DNA of 64,000 nt from Nannocystis sp. RBIL2 (GCF_026626745.1 NZ_JAPNJW010000002.1:3930151-3994150); one strand, 5' to 3'. Positions 42,896 through 51,451 are shown, counted from the first letter of the stretch. Translations and numbers: made by a program. The notes: generated by a model not told the origin, from the letters alone.

Positions 42896-45535
42896 ATGCG
42901 CGTCGACCCGAAAGCGATCGTTCGAAGGCTCAACCCGACCTGCACCTCGATGCTCGAGGCCGCGGTGTCCCACGCCGCCAGCTCCCGCTACTACGAGATC
43001 GTCCCGGAGCACCTGCTCGCCGCCATTTTGAACGGCGAGGACACCGACGCGGCGAAGATCCTCTCGCACTTCAATCAAGACGCGACGCGCCTGCGCCAGC
43101 GCGTGCAACGTGTCCTCGAGACCATGCGCACCGGCAACGCCGGCCGCCCCGTGTTCGCCGAGACGCTCTTCCAGTGGCTCGAGGACGCGTGGGTCGTCGC
43201 CTCGCTGCAGTACGGCGCCACCGAGATCCGCACCGGCCACCTGATCCAGCAGTGGTGCGCCCGCGGCCACCGCTACAGCGCCGAGACGCTGGCCGAGCTG
43301 GCCGCGGTCGACCTCGAGACGCTGCGCAAGGACCTCGACGGCATCACCGCCGGCTCGAAGGAGGCCGTGCGCGCCGCCTCTGCGCCCGCCGGCGGCACCG
43401 GCGGCGGCGGAGCAGCCGCCGCGACCCCTGTGGCCGCCGGCGAGCAGGCGCTGCGCCGCTTCACCTCGTCGTACACGCAGAAGGCCCGCGAGGGCAAGAT
43501 CGACCCGGTGTTCGGTCGCCACCAGGAGATCCGCCAGCTGGTGGAGATCTTGATCCGCCGGCGCAAGAACAACCCGATCATCGTCGGCGAGCCCGGCGTC
43601 GGCAAGACCGCGCTCGTCGAGGGCCTCGCCCGCGCGATCGTCGAGGGCGACGTCCCGACCGCGCTGCAGGACGTCGAGCTGCTCGAGCTCGACATGGGCC
43701 TCATGCAGGCCGGCGCCGGCGTGCGCGGCGAGTTCGAGAAGCGCCTCAAGGCCGTCATCGAGGAGGTCAAGTCCTCGCCGAAGCCGATCGTCCTGTTCAT
43801 CGACGAGGCCCACACCATCGTCGGCAACAAGGACAACGACGCCACCAACATCCTCAAGCCCGCGCTCGCCCGCGGCGAGCTGCGCACGATCGCCGCCACC
43901 ACCTGGTCCGAGTACAAGAAGTACTTCGAAAAGGACGCCGCGTTCGCCCGTCGCTTCCAGCTGGTCAAGGTCGACGAGCCGTCCGAAGAGCAGGCCCTCG
44001 TCATGCTCCGCGGCCTGCGCGACACCTACGAGCACACCCACACCGTGACGATCCGCGACGAAGCGCTGATCGCCGCCGTCAAGCTCAGCCACCGCTACAT
44101 CTCCGGCCGCCAGCTGCCCGACAAGGCGGTCGACCTGCTCGACACCGCGTCGACGCGGGTGAAGATCGAGCAGGCCTCGCAGCCCGAGTCGATCCTGCGC
44201 CAGGATCAGGAGCTCGCCGCGCTGAAGCGGGAGATCGGCGCGCTCGAGCGAGAGGACCGCGAGGGCAACCTCGTCGACCTGGCCCGCCTCGCCGAGCTGC
44301 GCGACAAGCTGCGCGCCGGCGAGGACGAGCGGGCCGCGCTCGACAAGCGCTGGCAGGAGGAGAAGGAGGCCCTCGTCGCCGTCGACAAGGCCCGCGAGGC
44401 CCTGCGCACCGCCGGCGACGCCGCCACCGAGGAGCTCCGCGAGGCCAAGCGCACCGCCGACTCCGTCCTCATCGCCGCCGGCGGTGAAGAGCGCCTGATC
44501 CACGCCGAGGTCGACAGCGACGCGATCGCCCGCGTCGTCTCCAACTGGACCGGCATCCCCGTCGGCAACATGAAGCGCGACGCGATGGAGAGCCTGCTGC
44601 GCCTCGAGGACACCCTCACCGAGCGCGTCAAGGGCCAGCCCAATGCGGTCAAGGTCGTGTCGGAGACGCTGCGGATCGCCCACGCGGGCATCCGCAACCC
44701 GAGCACCCCGATCGGCGTGCTGCTGTTCGTCGGCACCAGCGGCGTCGGCAAGACCGAGACCGCGACAGCCCTCGCCGACCTGCTCTACGGCGGCGAGCGC
44801 TTCATGACGACGATCAACATGTCGGAGTTCCAGGAGAAGCACACGGTGTCGCGCCTGATCGGCTCGCCGCCGGGCTACGTCGGCTACGGCGAGGGCGGCG
44901 TGCTCACCGAGGCGGTCCGCCAGCGGCCCTACTCGGTGGTCCTCCTCGACGAGTGCGAGAAGGCCGACCTCGACGTCATGAACCTGTTCTACCAGGTGTT
45001 CGACAAGGGCATGCTGTCGGACGGCGAGGGTCGCCTCATCGACTTCAAGAACACGATCGTGATCCTCACCAGCAACCTGGCCTCGGACGCGATCATGAAG
45101 CTGACCGACAACGGCCTGACCCCGCGCTCGCCCGAGGAGCTGGTCGAGGCGATCCGGCCGACGCTGTCGAAGCACTTCAAGCCGGCGCTGCTGGCCCGCA
45201 TGTCGATCGTGCCGTTCCAGCCGCTGCCGCCGCCGGTGCTGCGCGAGATCACCGAGCTCAAGCTCAAGGGCCTGCGCAAGCGCCTGTGGGACAGCCACAA
45301 GATCGAGGCCGTGGTGCTGCCCGAGGTCTACGACGCCATGGCCGCCCGCTGCAACGAGGCCGAGACCGGCGCACGCAACGTCGATCACATCCTCCGCGGC
45401 TCGCTCATGCCGGTGCTCAGCCGCAAGCTGCTCGAGACCTTCGCCGCCGGCCAGCAGCCGAGCAAGGTCCAGATCGGCCTCGGCAAGGAGGAAGGCGAGG
45501 CCTGGGACATCACGTTCGATCCGCTGCCCGCCTGA
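42896..45535 (+). CDS. clpV: T6SS sheath-recycling AAA+ ATPase ClpV (TssH)
   Basis: An 879-residue ClpB-type double AAA+ protein. An N-domain with P-E-H-L-L-A-A-I-L resembles ClpV N-domains, which bind TssC. The first AAA+ module has Walker A G-E-P-G-V-G-K-T (about 236) and V-L-F-I-D-E-A-H. A middle coiled segment has L-x-R-E-I-G-A-L-E-R-E-D. The second AAA+ module has G-T-S-G-V-G-K-T (about 611), V-V-L-L-D-E-C-E-K-A and an arginine-finger region. The Gly/Ala-rich linker after the N-domain (about 160-180) is characteristic. Proximity to hcp and tssBC supports ClpV over the general chaperone ClpB. It disassembles contracted sheaths for reuse. Confidence 0.96.
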   Translation: MRVDPKAIVRRLNPTCTSMLEAAVSHAASSRYYEIVPEHLLAAILNGEDTDAAKILSHFNQDATRLRQRVQRVLETMRTGNAGRPVFAETLFQWLEDAWVVASLQYGATEIRTGHLIQQWCARGHRYSAETLAELAAVDLETLRKDLDGITAGSKEAVRAASAPAGGTGGGGAAAATPVAAGEQALRRFTSSYTQKAREGKIDPVFGRHQEIRQLVEILIRRRKNNPIIVGEPGVGKTALVEGLARAIVEGDVPTALQDVELLELDMGLMQAGAGVRGEFEKRLKAVIEEVKSSPKPIVLFIDEAHTIVGNKDNDATNILKPALARGELRTIAATTWSEYKKYFEKDAAFARRFQLVKVDEPSEEQALVMLRGLRDTYEHTHTVTIRDEALIAAVKLSHRYISGRQLPDKAVDLLDTASTRVKIEQASQPESILRQDQELAALKREIGALEREDREGNLVDLARLAELRDKLRAGEDERAALDKRWQEEKEALVAVDKAREALRTAGDAATEELREAKRTADSVLIAAGGEERLIHAEVDSDAIARVVSNWTGIPVGNMKRDAMESLLRLEDTLTERVKGQPNAVKVVSETLRIAHAGIRNPSTPIGVLLFVGTSGVGKTETATALADLLYGGERFMTTINMSEFQEKHTVSRLIGSPPGYVGYGEGGVLTEAVRQRPYSVVLLDECEKADLDVMNLFYQVFDKGMLSDGEGRLIDFKNTIVILTSNLASDAIMKLTDNGLTPRSPEELVEAIRPTLSKHFKPALLARMSIVPFQPLPPPVLREITELKLKGLRKRLWDSHKIEAVVLPEVYDAMAARCNEAETGARNVDHILRGSLMPVLSRKLLETFAAGQQPSKVQIGLGKEEGEAWDITFDPLPA

Positions 45536-45542
45536 CGACGAT

Positions 45543-45605
45543 CGCCCGCGCTCGTCCGCGGGCGACGAAGTAGCTCCACCCCCGAGGATGCTCCATCCTC
45601 GGGGG
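45543..45605 (+). terminator. Double hairpin between clpV and the S74 lipoprotein
   Basis: Two perfect inverted repeats follow the clpV stop. CGCCCGCG/CGCGGGCG with a 6-base loop spans 45543-45564. CCCCCGAGGATG/CATCCTCGGGGG with a 3-base loop spans 45579-45605 (12-bp stem). The second ends exactly one base before the next gene's ATG, so besides terminating clpV it would bury that gene's ribosome-binding site (ggggg) in RNA. Confidence 0.65.
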
Positions 45606-46328
45606 ATGTCGTTTAAACAACGTGCCCAAGTCTGCGTCGTCTTCCTGGTCGCTTGCGGCGCTCCGGGCGACAAGAACACCTCCGCGTCGACGAGCTCGAC
45701 GACCGGCGTGACCGGCGGCAGCGACACCGGCACGCAGGGCGCGAGCACCTCGACCAGCGCCGCTGCGACCTCCTCCGCGGCCACCACCGACTCGACCAGC
45801 GCCACCGCGACGTCGACCGCGACGACCAGCGCCACCACCGGCCCGACCAGCGGTGACTCTGGCAGCACCGGCGGCGCGTGCTCGAAGCAGACCGAGCCGT
45901 GCAACGCCGGTCAGCAGTGTTGCGACGGCCTCACGTGTTGCTCCGGCGTGCCGGTCCCGCGCGGCGAGGAGTTCTGCAGCGACAATTGCCCGATAAGCGA
46001 TCGCAACGCCAAGACCGACCTGCGCCCCGTCGACGCCAGCGAGGTCCTGAGCCGCGTCGTCGCCCTCGACATCACCACCTGGCGCTACAAACACGACGGC
46101 GCCGAGGTCCGCCATCTCGGCCCGATGGCGCAGGACTTCAAGGCAGCGTTCGGGCTGTGGAACACCGATCGCATGATTTTCCCGCTCGACGCTGCAGGCG
46201 TATCGCTGGCGGCGATCCAGGGCCTGCACCGCCGCCTCGTCGCCGCCGAGGCCGAGAACGATGACCTGCGGGCGCGGCTCGATCGCCTCGAGCGCCGCCT
46301 CGCCGCCCTCTCGCCCGCGCAGCCCTGA
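45606..46328 (+). CDS. Short lipoprotein ending in an endosialidase-type (S74) chaperone domain
   Basis: A 240-residue protein. The signal ends V-F-L-V-A-C-G (lipobox V-A-C). A Thr/Ser/Ala/Gly linker (about 22-92) leads to a Cys patch (C-C-D-G-L-T-C-C). The final 110 residues match the intramolecular chaperone of endosialidases and phage tail spikes (peptidase S74): S-D-R-N-A-K-T-D-L-R-P-V, W-R-Y-K, H-L-G-P-M-A-Q-D-F, and V-S-L-A-A-I-Q-G-L-H ending in a coiled coil. Catalytic Ser and Lys five residues later are present (S-D-R-N-A-K). Such domains normally fold and then cleave off a trimeric fibre; here the fibre is replaced by a low-complexity linker. ATG 45606 is preferred over 45588 because it begins the signal peptide. 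Confidence 0.82.
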   Translation: MSFKQRAQVCVVFLVACGAPGDKNTSASTSSTTGVTGGSDTGTQGASTSTSAAATSSAATTDSTSATATSTATTSATTGPTSGDSGSTGGACSKQTEPCNAGQQCCDGLTCCSGVPVPRGEEFCSDNCPISDRNAKTDLRPVDASEVLSRVVALDITTWRYKHDGAEVRHLGPMAQDFKAAFGLWNTDRMIFPLDAAGVSLAAIQGLHRRLVAAEAENDDLRARLDRLERRLAALSPAQP

Positions 46329-46371
46329 GGTCCGCAGGAGACGTGTCGGAGCTCACGGCGATGGATCCTTC

Positions 46372-46381
46372 GGACATGTCC
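46372..46381. repeat. GGACATGTCC palindrome upstream of SIMPL gene
   Basis: An isolated perfect copy of the 10-bp palindrome, in the 109-base gap between two same-strand genes. It is the rightmost perfect copy found in the window. Confidence 0.6.
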
Positions 46382-46437
46382 TGAAAGATCGGCGGCGTGG
46401 AATCTTCGCGGTACCTCGCACGTAGGGCCCCGTCAGC

Positions 46438-47211
46438 ATGGAACCGAGCAAGCACTCCGCATCCCTCGATCTGCGACCCTTCGGCCTCCTCGGCGTCGGC
46501 GTCGCGCTGGTCCTCGCCACGTACATCGCCAGCAGCACCTGGGAGCGAGTCCGCGTGCGCCCGCAGATCCACACGATCCAGGTCACCGGCTCGGCCAAGA
46601 AGCGCATCGTCTCGGACTTCATCGAGTGGACCGCGACCGTCGAGGCCAGCGCCGCGAACCGCACCGAGGCCTACCGCGCGCTGCACGACCACGCCAAGCG
46701 CACCGAGGAGTTCCTGATCAAGGGCGGCGTGCCGAAGGACCAGATCTGGCTGTCCTCTGCCAGCGTCGATCCGTCGTACGAGACGCAGTACCAGGGCACC
46801 GGCGACAACCGCATCGAAAAACAAGTGCTCACCGGCTACGACGCGCTGCAGGAGATCAAGGTCCGCTCCAACGACGTCGCCCTGGTGGAGAAGATGTCGC
46901 GCGAGGTCACCGAGCTCCTCGAGCAGGGCGTGACCATCAGCTCCGACGCACCCGAGTACTTCTACACGAAGCTCGGCGACGTCAAGATCGAGCAGCTCGC
47001 CGAAGCCTCGCGCGACGCCCGGACCCGCGCCGAAAACATCGTCGCCTCGGCCGGCGGCGCCGAAATCGGCGCCCTCCGCACCGCCGACATGGGCGTCATC
47101 AACGTCAACCCTGCAAACTCCACGCAAGGCTCGTGGGACGGCAACAACGACACGTCGTCGCTCGAGAAGGACATCATCACGATCGTCCACGCTACGTTCG
47201 AGCTGAAGTAG
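46438..47211 (+). CDS. SIMPL (DUF541) domain protein, membrane-anchored
   Basis: A 257-residue protein. One N-terminal membrane helix (about 15-33) precedes the DUF541/SIMPL fold: I-Q-V-T-G-S-A-K-K-R-I-V-S-D, L-L-E-Q-G-V-T-I-S-S-D-A-P-E-Y and D-A-R-T-R-A-E-N-I-V. Family members are periplasmic or surface proteins of unclear biochemical role, linked to oxidative stress (E. coli YggE) and, in other bacteria, to oligomeric channel-like shells. Its last 20 bases overlap the end of the convergent integrase gene, marking the likely edge of an inserted element. Confidence 0.88.
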   Translation: MEPSKHSASLDLRPFGLLGVGVALVLATYIASSTWERVRVRPQIHTIQVTGSAKKRIVSDFIEWTATVEASAANRTEAYRALHDHAKRTEEFLIKGGVPKDQIWLSSASVDPSYETQYQGTGDNRIEKQVLTGYDALQEIKVRSNDVALVEKMSREVTELLEQGVTISSDAPEYFYTKLGDVKIEQLAEASRDARTRAENIVASAGGAEIGALRTADMGVINVNPANSTQGSWDGNNDTSSLEKDIITIVHATFELK

Positions 47212-48733
47212 GGCTACGCGGGCTTTGGGTTTTTTTGGGCTGGTTTTTGGGCAAGCGGTCCGCGAGAGGCGAGACCGCTTGCGGCACGTGCGCGCCTCCG
47301 TCGAGCGCGGACGCCGCACGACGAACCGGCGCCCTCGACATCCCGCGGCCCGGCATGCCGATGTCCCAGACCGCGGCGGCCTCCCTGGCTCGCTTCTGCT
47401 GCTGCAGGCGCTTAATATAATCCTCCGTCGTGGAGAAGTGCTTGTGTCGTGCGTGGGCCTGTAGCCGCAGCGGATCGAGCCCGCGATCCGCGAGGATCGT
47501 CAGGCACGTGTGCCGCATGACGTGCGGCGACGTCACCGGCACGCCGGCCTGATGCTGCAGCCGGCGGAGCCACCTGTCGACGATGGCCGGCGTCAACGCC
47601 CGGCCGTTCGGTCGCAACAGGACGTGGTCGTCCGGTCCCTGCGGCAGCTCCTCGAGAGCTTCCCGCAGATCTGACGACATGCCGACGGGCGCTGCTTCGC
47701 CGCCCTTCGGCGACGCCTCCTGCCCGTCGGACAGGTTGTGCGCGACGTTGATGACCCCGAGGTCGAGGCTGATGTCACCCCACCGCAGCGCGCACACCTC
47801 GCCAGATCGAAGCCCCGCGTGCGCCAGGAGGAGCACGAACACCCTGTCTCGCGCTTCCCCTGCGCAGCGGGTGTGGTGAATCAGCGTATCGAGCTGGGCC
47901 TCGGTGTAAGGCTCCCTCCCCATCCGCTTGGGCTCCTTCTCTCGATCGAACTTCGGCCGCTCTGCGATCACCCCCCAGATCTTCGCCTGCCGCAGCATCA
48001 CCTGCAGCAAGTCGATCACGAAGTTGCGCGAACGCGGCGACAACCGGGCGACCCGCGCTCTCAGCTTGGCCATCGCGTGGCGGTCGATGTGATCGATCGG
48101 CGTCGTACCGATCGCCACATGCAAGTCATGCTGCCACCGACACCGGTAAGCCCGACGCGTCGCGGGCTTGCAAGTAGGTAAATATTCGCTCTCGAATCGC
48201 ACCCAGAACTCGTCGACCGTCGGCGCGCTGTCTTCGAACTCTTCTGCGACTTTCTCGACTTCCTTCCGGTGACGGACCACCGGTGCCGGAGCCGGGACGC
48301 TCTCCTGTGATTCGTTCTTCCTCCTGTCGCCGAACACTTCGGCCATGACCTCATTCCGCTGCGCCTCACCCCAGGCAAGGGCTCCCGCCTGGTCCAGCCC
48401 CGCAGGCGCGACCTTGCGGACGCGCCCTTTGTCGCGGGACAGACCCGGAATGGTGAAAGTGACCATCATGCGGCTCTTGTCGTAGTTGTAAGGGCCGGCA
48501 GAAATTTTCACGTTCCGCTTGTGCTTTCTGCCGCGGATCTCCGCCCCCACGCTAAGCAGGTCCTCCCTGAACCAGCAAGCTCGGCCGCCTACATTGCGCA
48601 ATGGCGGCAGCGTTCCCCTGGATACTGCGCTACGCACCGCCTTCTGGCTTCTACAGAAGATCTGCGCGATGTCGCTCACATACAGGATCCTAGGCAAATC
48701 GCCGACTTCCGGCGGCGCGATCTCCCAACCCAT
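47192..48733 (-). CDS. Tyrosine-type site-specific integrase
   Basis: A 513-residue tyrosine recombinase. The N-terminus carries a helix-turn-helix of excisionase type (V-S-D-I-A-Q-I-F-C-R-S-Q-K-A-V). A SAM-like core-binding domain covers about 190-270. The catalytic domain has H-A-G-L-R-S-G-E-V-C-A-L-R-W (first Arg), H-V-M-R-H-T (His-x-x-Arg), H-K-H-F-S-T-T-E-D-Y (nucleophile Tyr). All active-site positions are present. I use ATG 48733 because aggggtggat precedes it; GTG 48739 is an alternative. The Lys/Arg/Pro-rich C-terminal tail runs into the SIMPL gene, so it may have been extended from chromosomal DNA at insertion. Confidence 0.92.
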   Translation of the reverse strand: MGWEIAPPEVGDLPRILYVSDIAQIFCRSQKAVRSAVSRGTLPPLRNVGGRACWFREDLLSVGAEIRGRKHKRNVKISAGPYNYDKSRMMVTFTIPGLSRDKGRVRKVAPAGLDQAGALAWGEAQRNEVMAEVFGDRRKNESQESVPAPAPVVRHRKEVEKVAEEFEDSAPTVDEFWVRFESEYLPTCKPATRRAYRCRWQHDLHVAIGTTPIDHIDRHAMAKLRARVARLSPRSRNFVIDLLQVMLRQAKIWGVIAERPKFDREKEPKRMGREPYTEAQLDTLIHHTRCAGEARDRVFVLLLAHAGLRSGEVCALRWGDISLDLGVINVAHNLSDGQEASPKGGEAAPVGMSSDLREALEELPQGPDDHVLLRPNGRALTPAIVDRWLRRLQHQAGVPVTSPHVMRHTCLTILADRGLDPLRLQAHARHKHFSTTEDYIKRLQQQKRAREAAAVWDIGMPGRGMSRAPVRRAASALDGGAHVPQAVSPLADRLPKNQPKKTQSPRSPTSART

Positions 48734-48950
48734 ATCCACCCCTAACGACAGCGATCGTTCACCAATTTTGCCTGCTCGCCCGGGAGTCGGACATAAGGTC
48801 CGCCCGAGCTGCGCCGCGCTACCATGCCGCCTGAGTGATCAAAACCCGGCGACGCCGACATTATCGAGGCCCCGAACCGAGCCGAGCAGGTCGATTACCG
48901 TGCTCGTCTCGGTCCGCGAGAGCCCGCAGACCTGCCCCGATAGGCCGCTC

Positions 48951-49388
48951 TCAACCTGCAGAAGGCGGGAGAGCCTTGACCTCGACGCACACGGTCCCTC
49001 GCGCATCAACGTAGCTGCGGAGCCGCCAGCCGCTCCGAACGGCTTGATGGCCCTGGATCGCGCCCAACACAGCGCCGAGACCGGCGCCGACGACCGTTCC
49101 CCAGCTTGCGCGATTGGTCATACCGCACAGCAACAGACCCGCGGCTCCGCCGGCGATCGCCCACCGCATCGCCGACAAGGACGTGATTCCGAACCATTCC
49201 CTCAAGTCGACGCTCGAAGACGGATCCCACTCGACGACGATACCCGCCCTCTGTTCCGCCCGATCAAGCGCGCCTCGCAGAAGACGCAACGCTTGCACCC
49301 CCTGGAAGATGAGCCGTCCCCGCTCCACGAGGATCTTGCACATCTCCTGGACCTCCGCCTCCCGGGCGGCATCCCAGTCTCGTCTCAT
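48951..49388 (-). CDS. Hypothetical protein with glycine-zipper membrane hairpin
   Basis: A 145-residue protein. An N-terminal helical, charged half (A-R-E-A-E-V-Q-E-M-C-K-I-L-V-E-R-G) is followed by two hydrophobic segments rich in spaced Gly/Ala (W-A-I-A-G-G-A-A-G-L-L-L-C-G and V-V-G-A-G-L-G-A-V-L-G-A-I), a glycine-zipper hairpin. Such hairpins occur in pore-forming or oligomeric membrane proteins. It starts 17 bases after the previous gene on the same strand, so the two are probably co-expressed. No family recognised. Confidence 0.65.
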   Translation of the reverse strand: MRRDWDAAREAEVQEMCKILVERGRLIFQGVQALRLLRGALDRAEQRAGIVVEWDPSSSVDLREWFGITSLSAMRWAIAGGAAGLLLCGMTNRASWGTVVGAGLGAVLGAIQGHQAVRSGWRLRSYVDARGTVCVEVKALPPSAG

Positions 49389-49405
49389 GACCTAACCTCC
49401 CTGCA

Positions 49406-50209
49406 TCACTCGATCGGTGGACCATTTCCACGTGGTCGCGAGGTGAGCCCCTCGACCATTCTTCCGAACGATTCGAACGTGCGCTCCAGCGCCGCGACTC
49501 GCCGTTCGTGCGTGTCGTAGACGCTAGCCGGCTCGCTGTGAGGTTGGGCAACGGCGCCTTCCGCATCATCGGTACGCGCCGTCGCCCACGGACCCTGCAC
49601 GACAGTCTTGAGCTCGCCCTCTGACTCCTGCATCACATCCGGCGTATCGTCGGCCGCGGGTGCAACCTCAACCGTACTGACGCTCGCCTCTCGATCTCCG
49701 GCCAACTCGGGGGCCGCCGAGATCGCTGCCGGCTCGCTTGCTGCTTCAGGCCTGTAGGTGAATTTCGGATCAGCGACGGCGAGAAGCATCGTGAGGTCGC
49801 GGCATTTCGCCTCGAGCGCCGCGACGCGCAACTCCATGTACTCCGCATCGGGATCGGGCTTCCTTCGTTCTTTGCCGGAGCCGGACGGAGCCGGCTGAGG
49901 AGGCTCCGCCTGCGGCGGCGGTGGAGGCGTTCGAGCCGAACCGAGCTGGCTCGCGGCTGCAGCGGCAAATTCCTCAAACGACAGCGTCGGGACGGAAGCA
50001 CCCTCGTGGCTCTGCGGTGGTGCCGATGGAGTTGCTGACGTCCAGCCGCTTCGGATGACATCCGCCAGGTCGGTGCGGATTCCAAGGCCCTCGAGCCTCT
50101 GGCGGATATCCCGCTCACCCGCCCGCTCGGACTCTCGCGGCTTTGGGGCTGACTCCTGCTCGTGAAGCGCGACGAGCCCGCCGCCGACGAACTGCAGCAA
50201 CCCCGTCAT
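49406..50209 (-). CDS. Hypothetical Pro/Ala-rich protein, 5' end cut by IS3-family element
   Basis: 267 residues from ATG 50209, but natural-looking sequence (I-P-A-A-E-E-Q-P-W-V-R-I-M) continues upstream to the IS3 end at 50245, so the real N-terminus was probably separated. Visible: a short hydrophobic stretch (G-L-L-Q-F-V-G-G-G-L), a central Pro-rich segment, a helix M-E-L-R-V-A-A-L-E-A-K-C-R-D-L and a similar C-terminal helix R-R-V-A-A-L-E-R-T-F-E-S-F. This pair may mediate coiled-coil contact. No family recognised. Likely promoterless now unless the IS provides one. Confidence 0.6.
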   Translation of the reverse strand: MTGLLQFVGGGLVALHEQESAPKPRESERAGERDIRQRLEGLGIRTDLADVIRSGWTSATPSAPPQSHEGASVPTLSFEEFAAAAASQLGSARTPPPPPQAEPPQPAPSGSGKERRKPDPDAEYMELRVAALEAKCRDLTMLLAVADPKFTYRPEAASEPAAISAAPELAGDREASVSTVEVAPAADDTPDVMQESEGELKTVVQGPWATARTDDAEGAVAQPHSEPASVYDTHERRVAALERTFESFGRMVEGLTSRPRGNGPPIE

Positions 50210-50270
50210 GATGCGCACCCAGGGCTGCTCTTCGGCCGCTGGGATTGCCCCGAAAAAGTGGACACTTTGC

Positions 50271-51161
50271 TTATGCCGCTCGAGTCTGCGCCTGCTCGGC
50301 GTAGAAGCTCTCCTCGTAGGCGATCGGGGTCGAGTAGCCGATCGACGAGTGGCGACGCTGGCGATTATAGAACACTTCGATCCACTCCGATATGGTCGTC
50401 CTCGCATTCTCGCGGGTGAGGAAGATCGTGCGGTGGACGAGCTCGGTCTTCAGCGTGCTGTTGAAGCTCTCGGCGACCGCGTTGTCCCAGCAGTTGCCCT
50501 TGCGGCTCATGCTGCACGTCATGCCTGCCTGGCGTAGGGCCTCGCGGTAGTCGTCTGCGGCGTACTGGGAGCCGCGATCGGAGTGGAAGACCAGCCCCTC
50601 GTCGGACGGCTCACGGTGTCCCAGAGCGGCCCTCAGCGCGCCGAGGACCAGCTCCGTGCGCATGTGGTCGGCCATCGACCAGCCGACCACGCGGCGCGAG
50701 AACAGGTCGATGATCACCGCGAGGTAGAGCCAGCCCTCGAGGGTCCACACGTACGTGATGTCGGCGACCCAGGCCTTGTCGGGCTTGCTGGCGGTGAAGT
50801 TGCGATCCAGGACGTTGTCGGCCACGGGGAGTCTGTGGTTCGAGTCGGTCGTCCTCGTGAATTTCGGCCTACGACGGCCCTGGATCCCCTCTTCGCGCAT
50901 GATCCGGGCGACTCGCTTACGACTGACCTTGCGGCCACGTCCTCGTAGTTCGCTGCGGACTCGCGGGCTCCCGTAGGTCCGCCTGCTCGCGGCATGGATC
51001 TCCGCGACCTCCTGGGCGAGCGCCGCGTTCTCCTGCGCTCTCGCCGATGGTTCACGTGTCTTCCATGCATAGTAGCCGCTCATGGAGACCTCGAGGCTCT
51101 CACACATCATACTGACCGGGAAACTGGCCTCCTCCGCCGCGATGACCTGGAAGACGGTCAC
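50271..51161 (-). CDS. IS3-family transposase OrfB (DDE integrase domain)
   Basis: A 296-residue rve-type integrase. An HTH_21 region (R-R-T-Y-G-S-P-R-V-R-S-E-L) precedes the catalytic core: first Asp in V-A-D-I-T-Y-V, second in F-H-S-D-R-G-S-Q-Y, and Glu in D-N-A-V-A-E-S-F-N-S-T-L-K. The C-terminus has Y-N-R-Q-R-R-H-S-S-I-G-Y. All DDE residues are present and the frame is complete, so it looks active. Its ATG overlaps the orfA stop (ATGA). The usual product is an OrfAB fusion made by -1 frameshifting. Confidence 0.95.
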   Translation of the reverse strand: MTVFQVIAAEEASFPVSMMCESLEVSMSGYYAWKTREPSARAQENAALAQEVAEIHAASRRTYGSPRVRSELRGRGRKVSRKRVARIMREEGIQGRRRPKFTRTTDSNHRLPVADNVLDRNFTASKPDKAWVADITYVWTLEGWLYLAVIIDLFSRRVVGWSMADHMRTELVLGALRAALGHREPSDEGLVFHSDRGSQYAADDYREALRQAGMTCSMSRKGNCWDNAVAESFNSTLKTELVHRTIFLTRENARTTISEWIEVFYNRQRRHSSIGYSTPIAYEESFYAEQAQTRAA

Positions 51162-51451
51162 GTCTCCCTGGCGAAGAAGGCCGCCGCTTTTTTTAAAAAA
51201 TCGCGCTCCATCTCGACCCGCTTCAATTCCTTGCGCAACCGGACGAGCTCGGCCCGCTCATCCGTCGTCAGCGGTCCTCGCGGGGCCGGGCTCTGGTTGA
51301 TCTCTTCCTGCCTTGTCCAGTTCCTCAGCGCGCTCACCGTCAGGCCCATCTCTTGGGCCACCTGCGTGACCGATTTGCCTGAATTCTTCACGATCTTGAC
51401 CGCTTCCGCCTTCTGCTCCGGCGTGAATGCTCTTCGCTTCTTCTTGCTCAT
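51158..51451 (-). CDS. IS3-family transposase OrfA (HTH)
   Basis: A 97-residue helix-turn-helix protein (HTH_8/Tnp_1): R-R-A-F-T-P-E-Q-K-A-E-A-V-K-I-V, then S-V-T-Q-V-A-Q-E-M-G-L-T-V-S-A-L, then a leucine-zipper-like tail (L-V-R-L-R-K-E-L-K-R-V-E-M). Near its end the minus strand reads T6 then A7-G (51200 down to 51187), containing the slippery A-AAA-AAG heptamer used by IS3 elements to make the OrfAB fusion. I start at M-S-K-K-K-R. Confidence 0.92.
   Translation of the reverse strand: MSKKKRRAFTPEQKAEAVKIVKNSGKSVTQVAQEMGLTVSALRNWTRQEEINQSPAPRGPLTTDERAELVRLRKELKRVEMERDFLKKAAAFFARET

Noticed and set aside
42848..45904. 1,018-codon open frame on the minus strand opposite clpV
   Set aside because: Shadow of clpV, whose AAA+ motifs are unmistakable on the plus strand.
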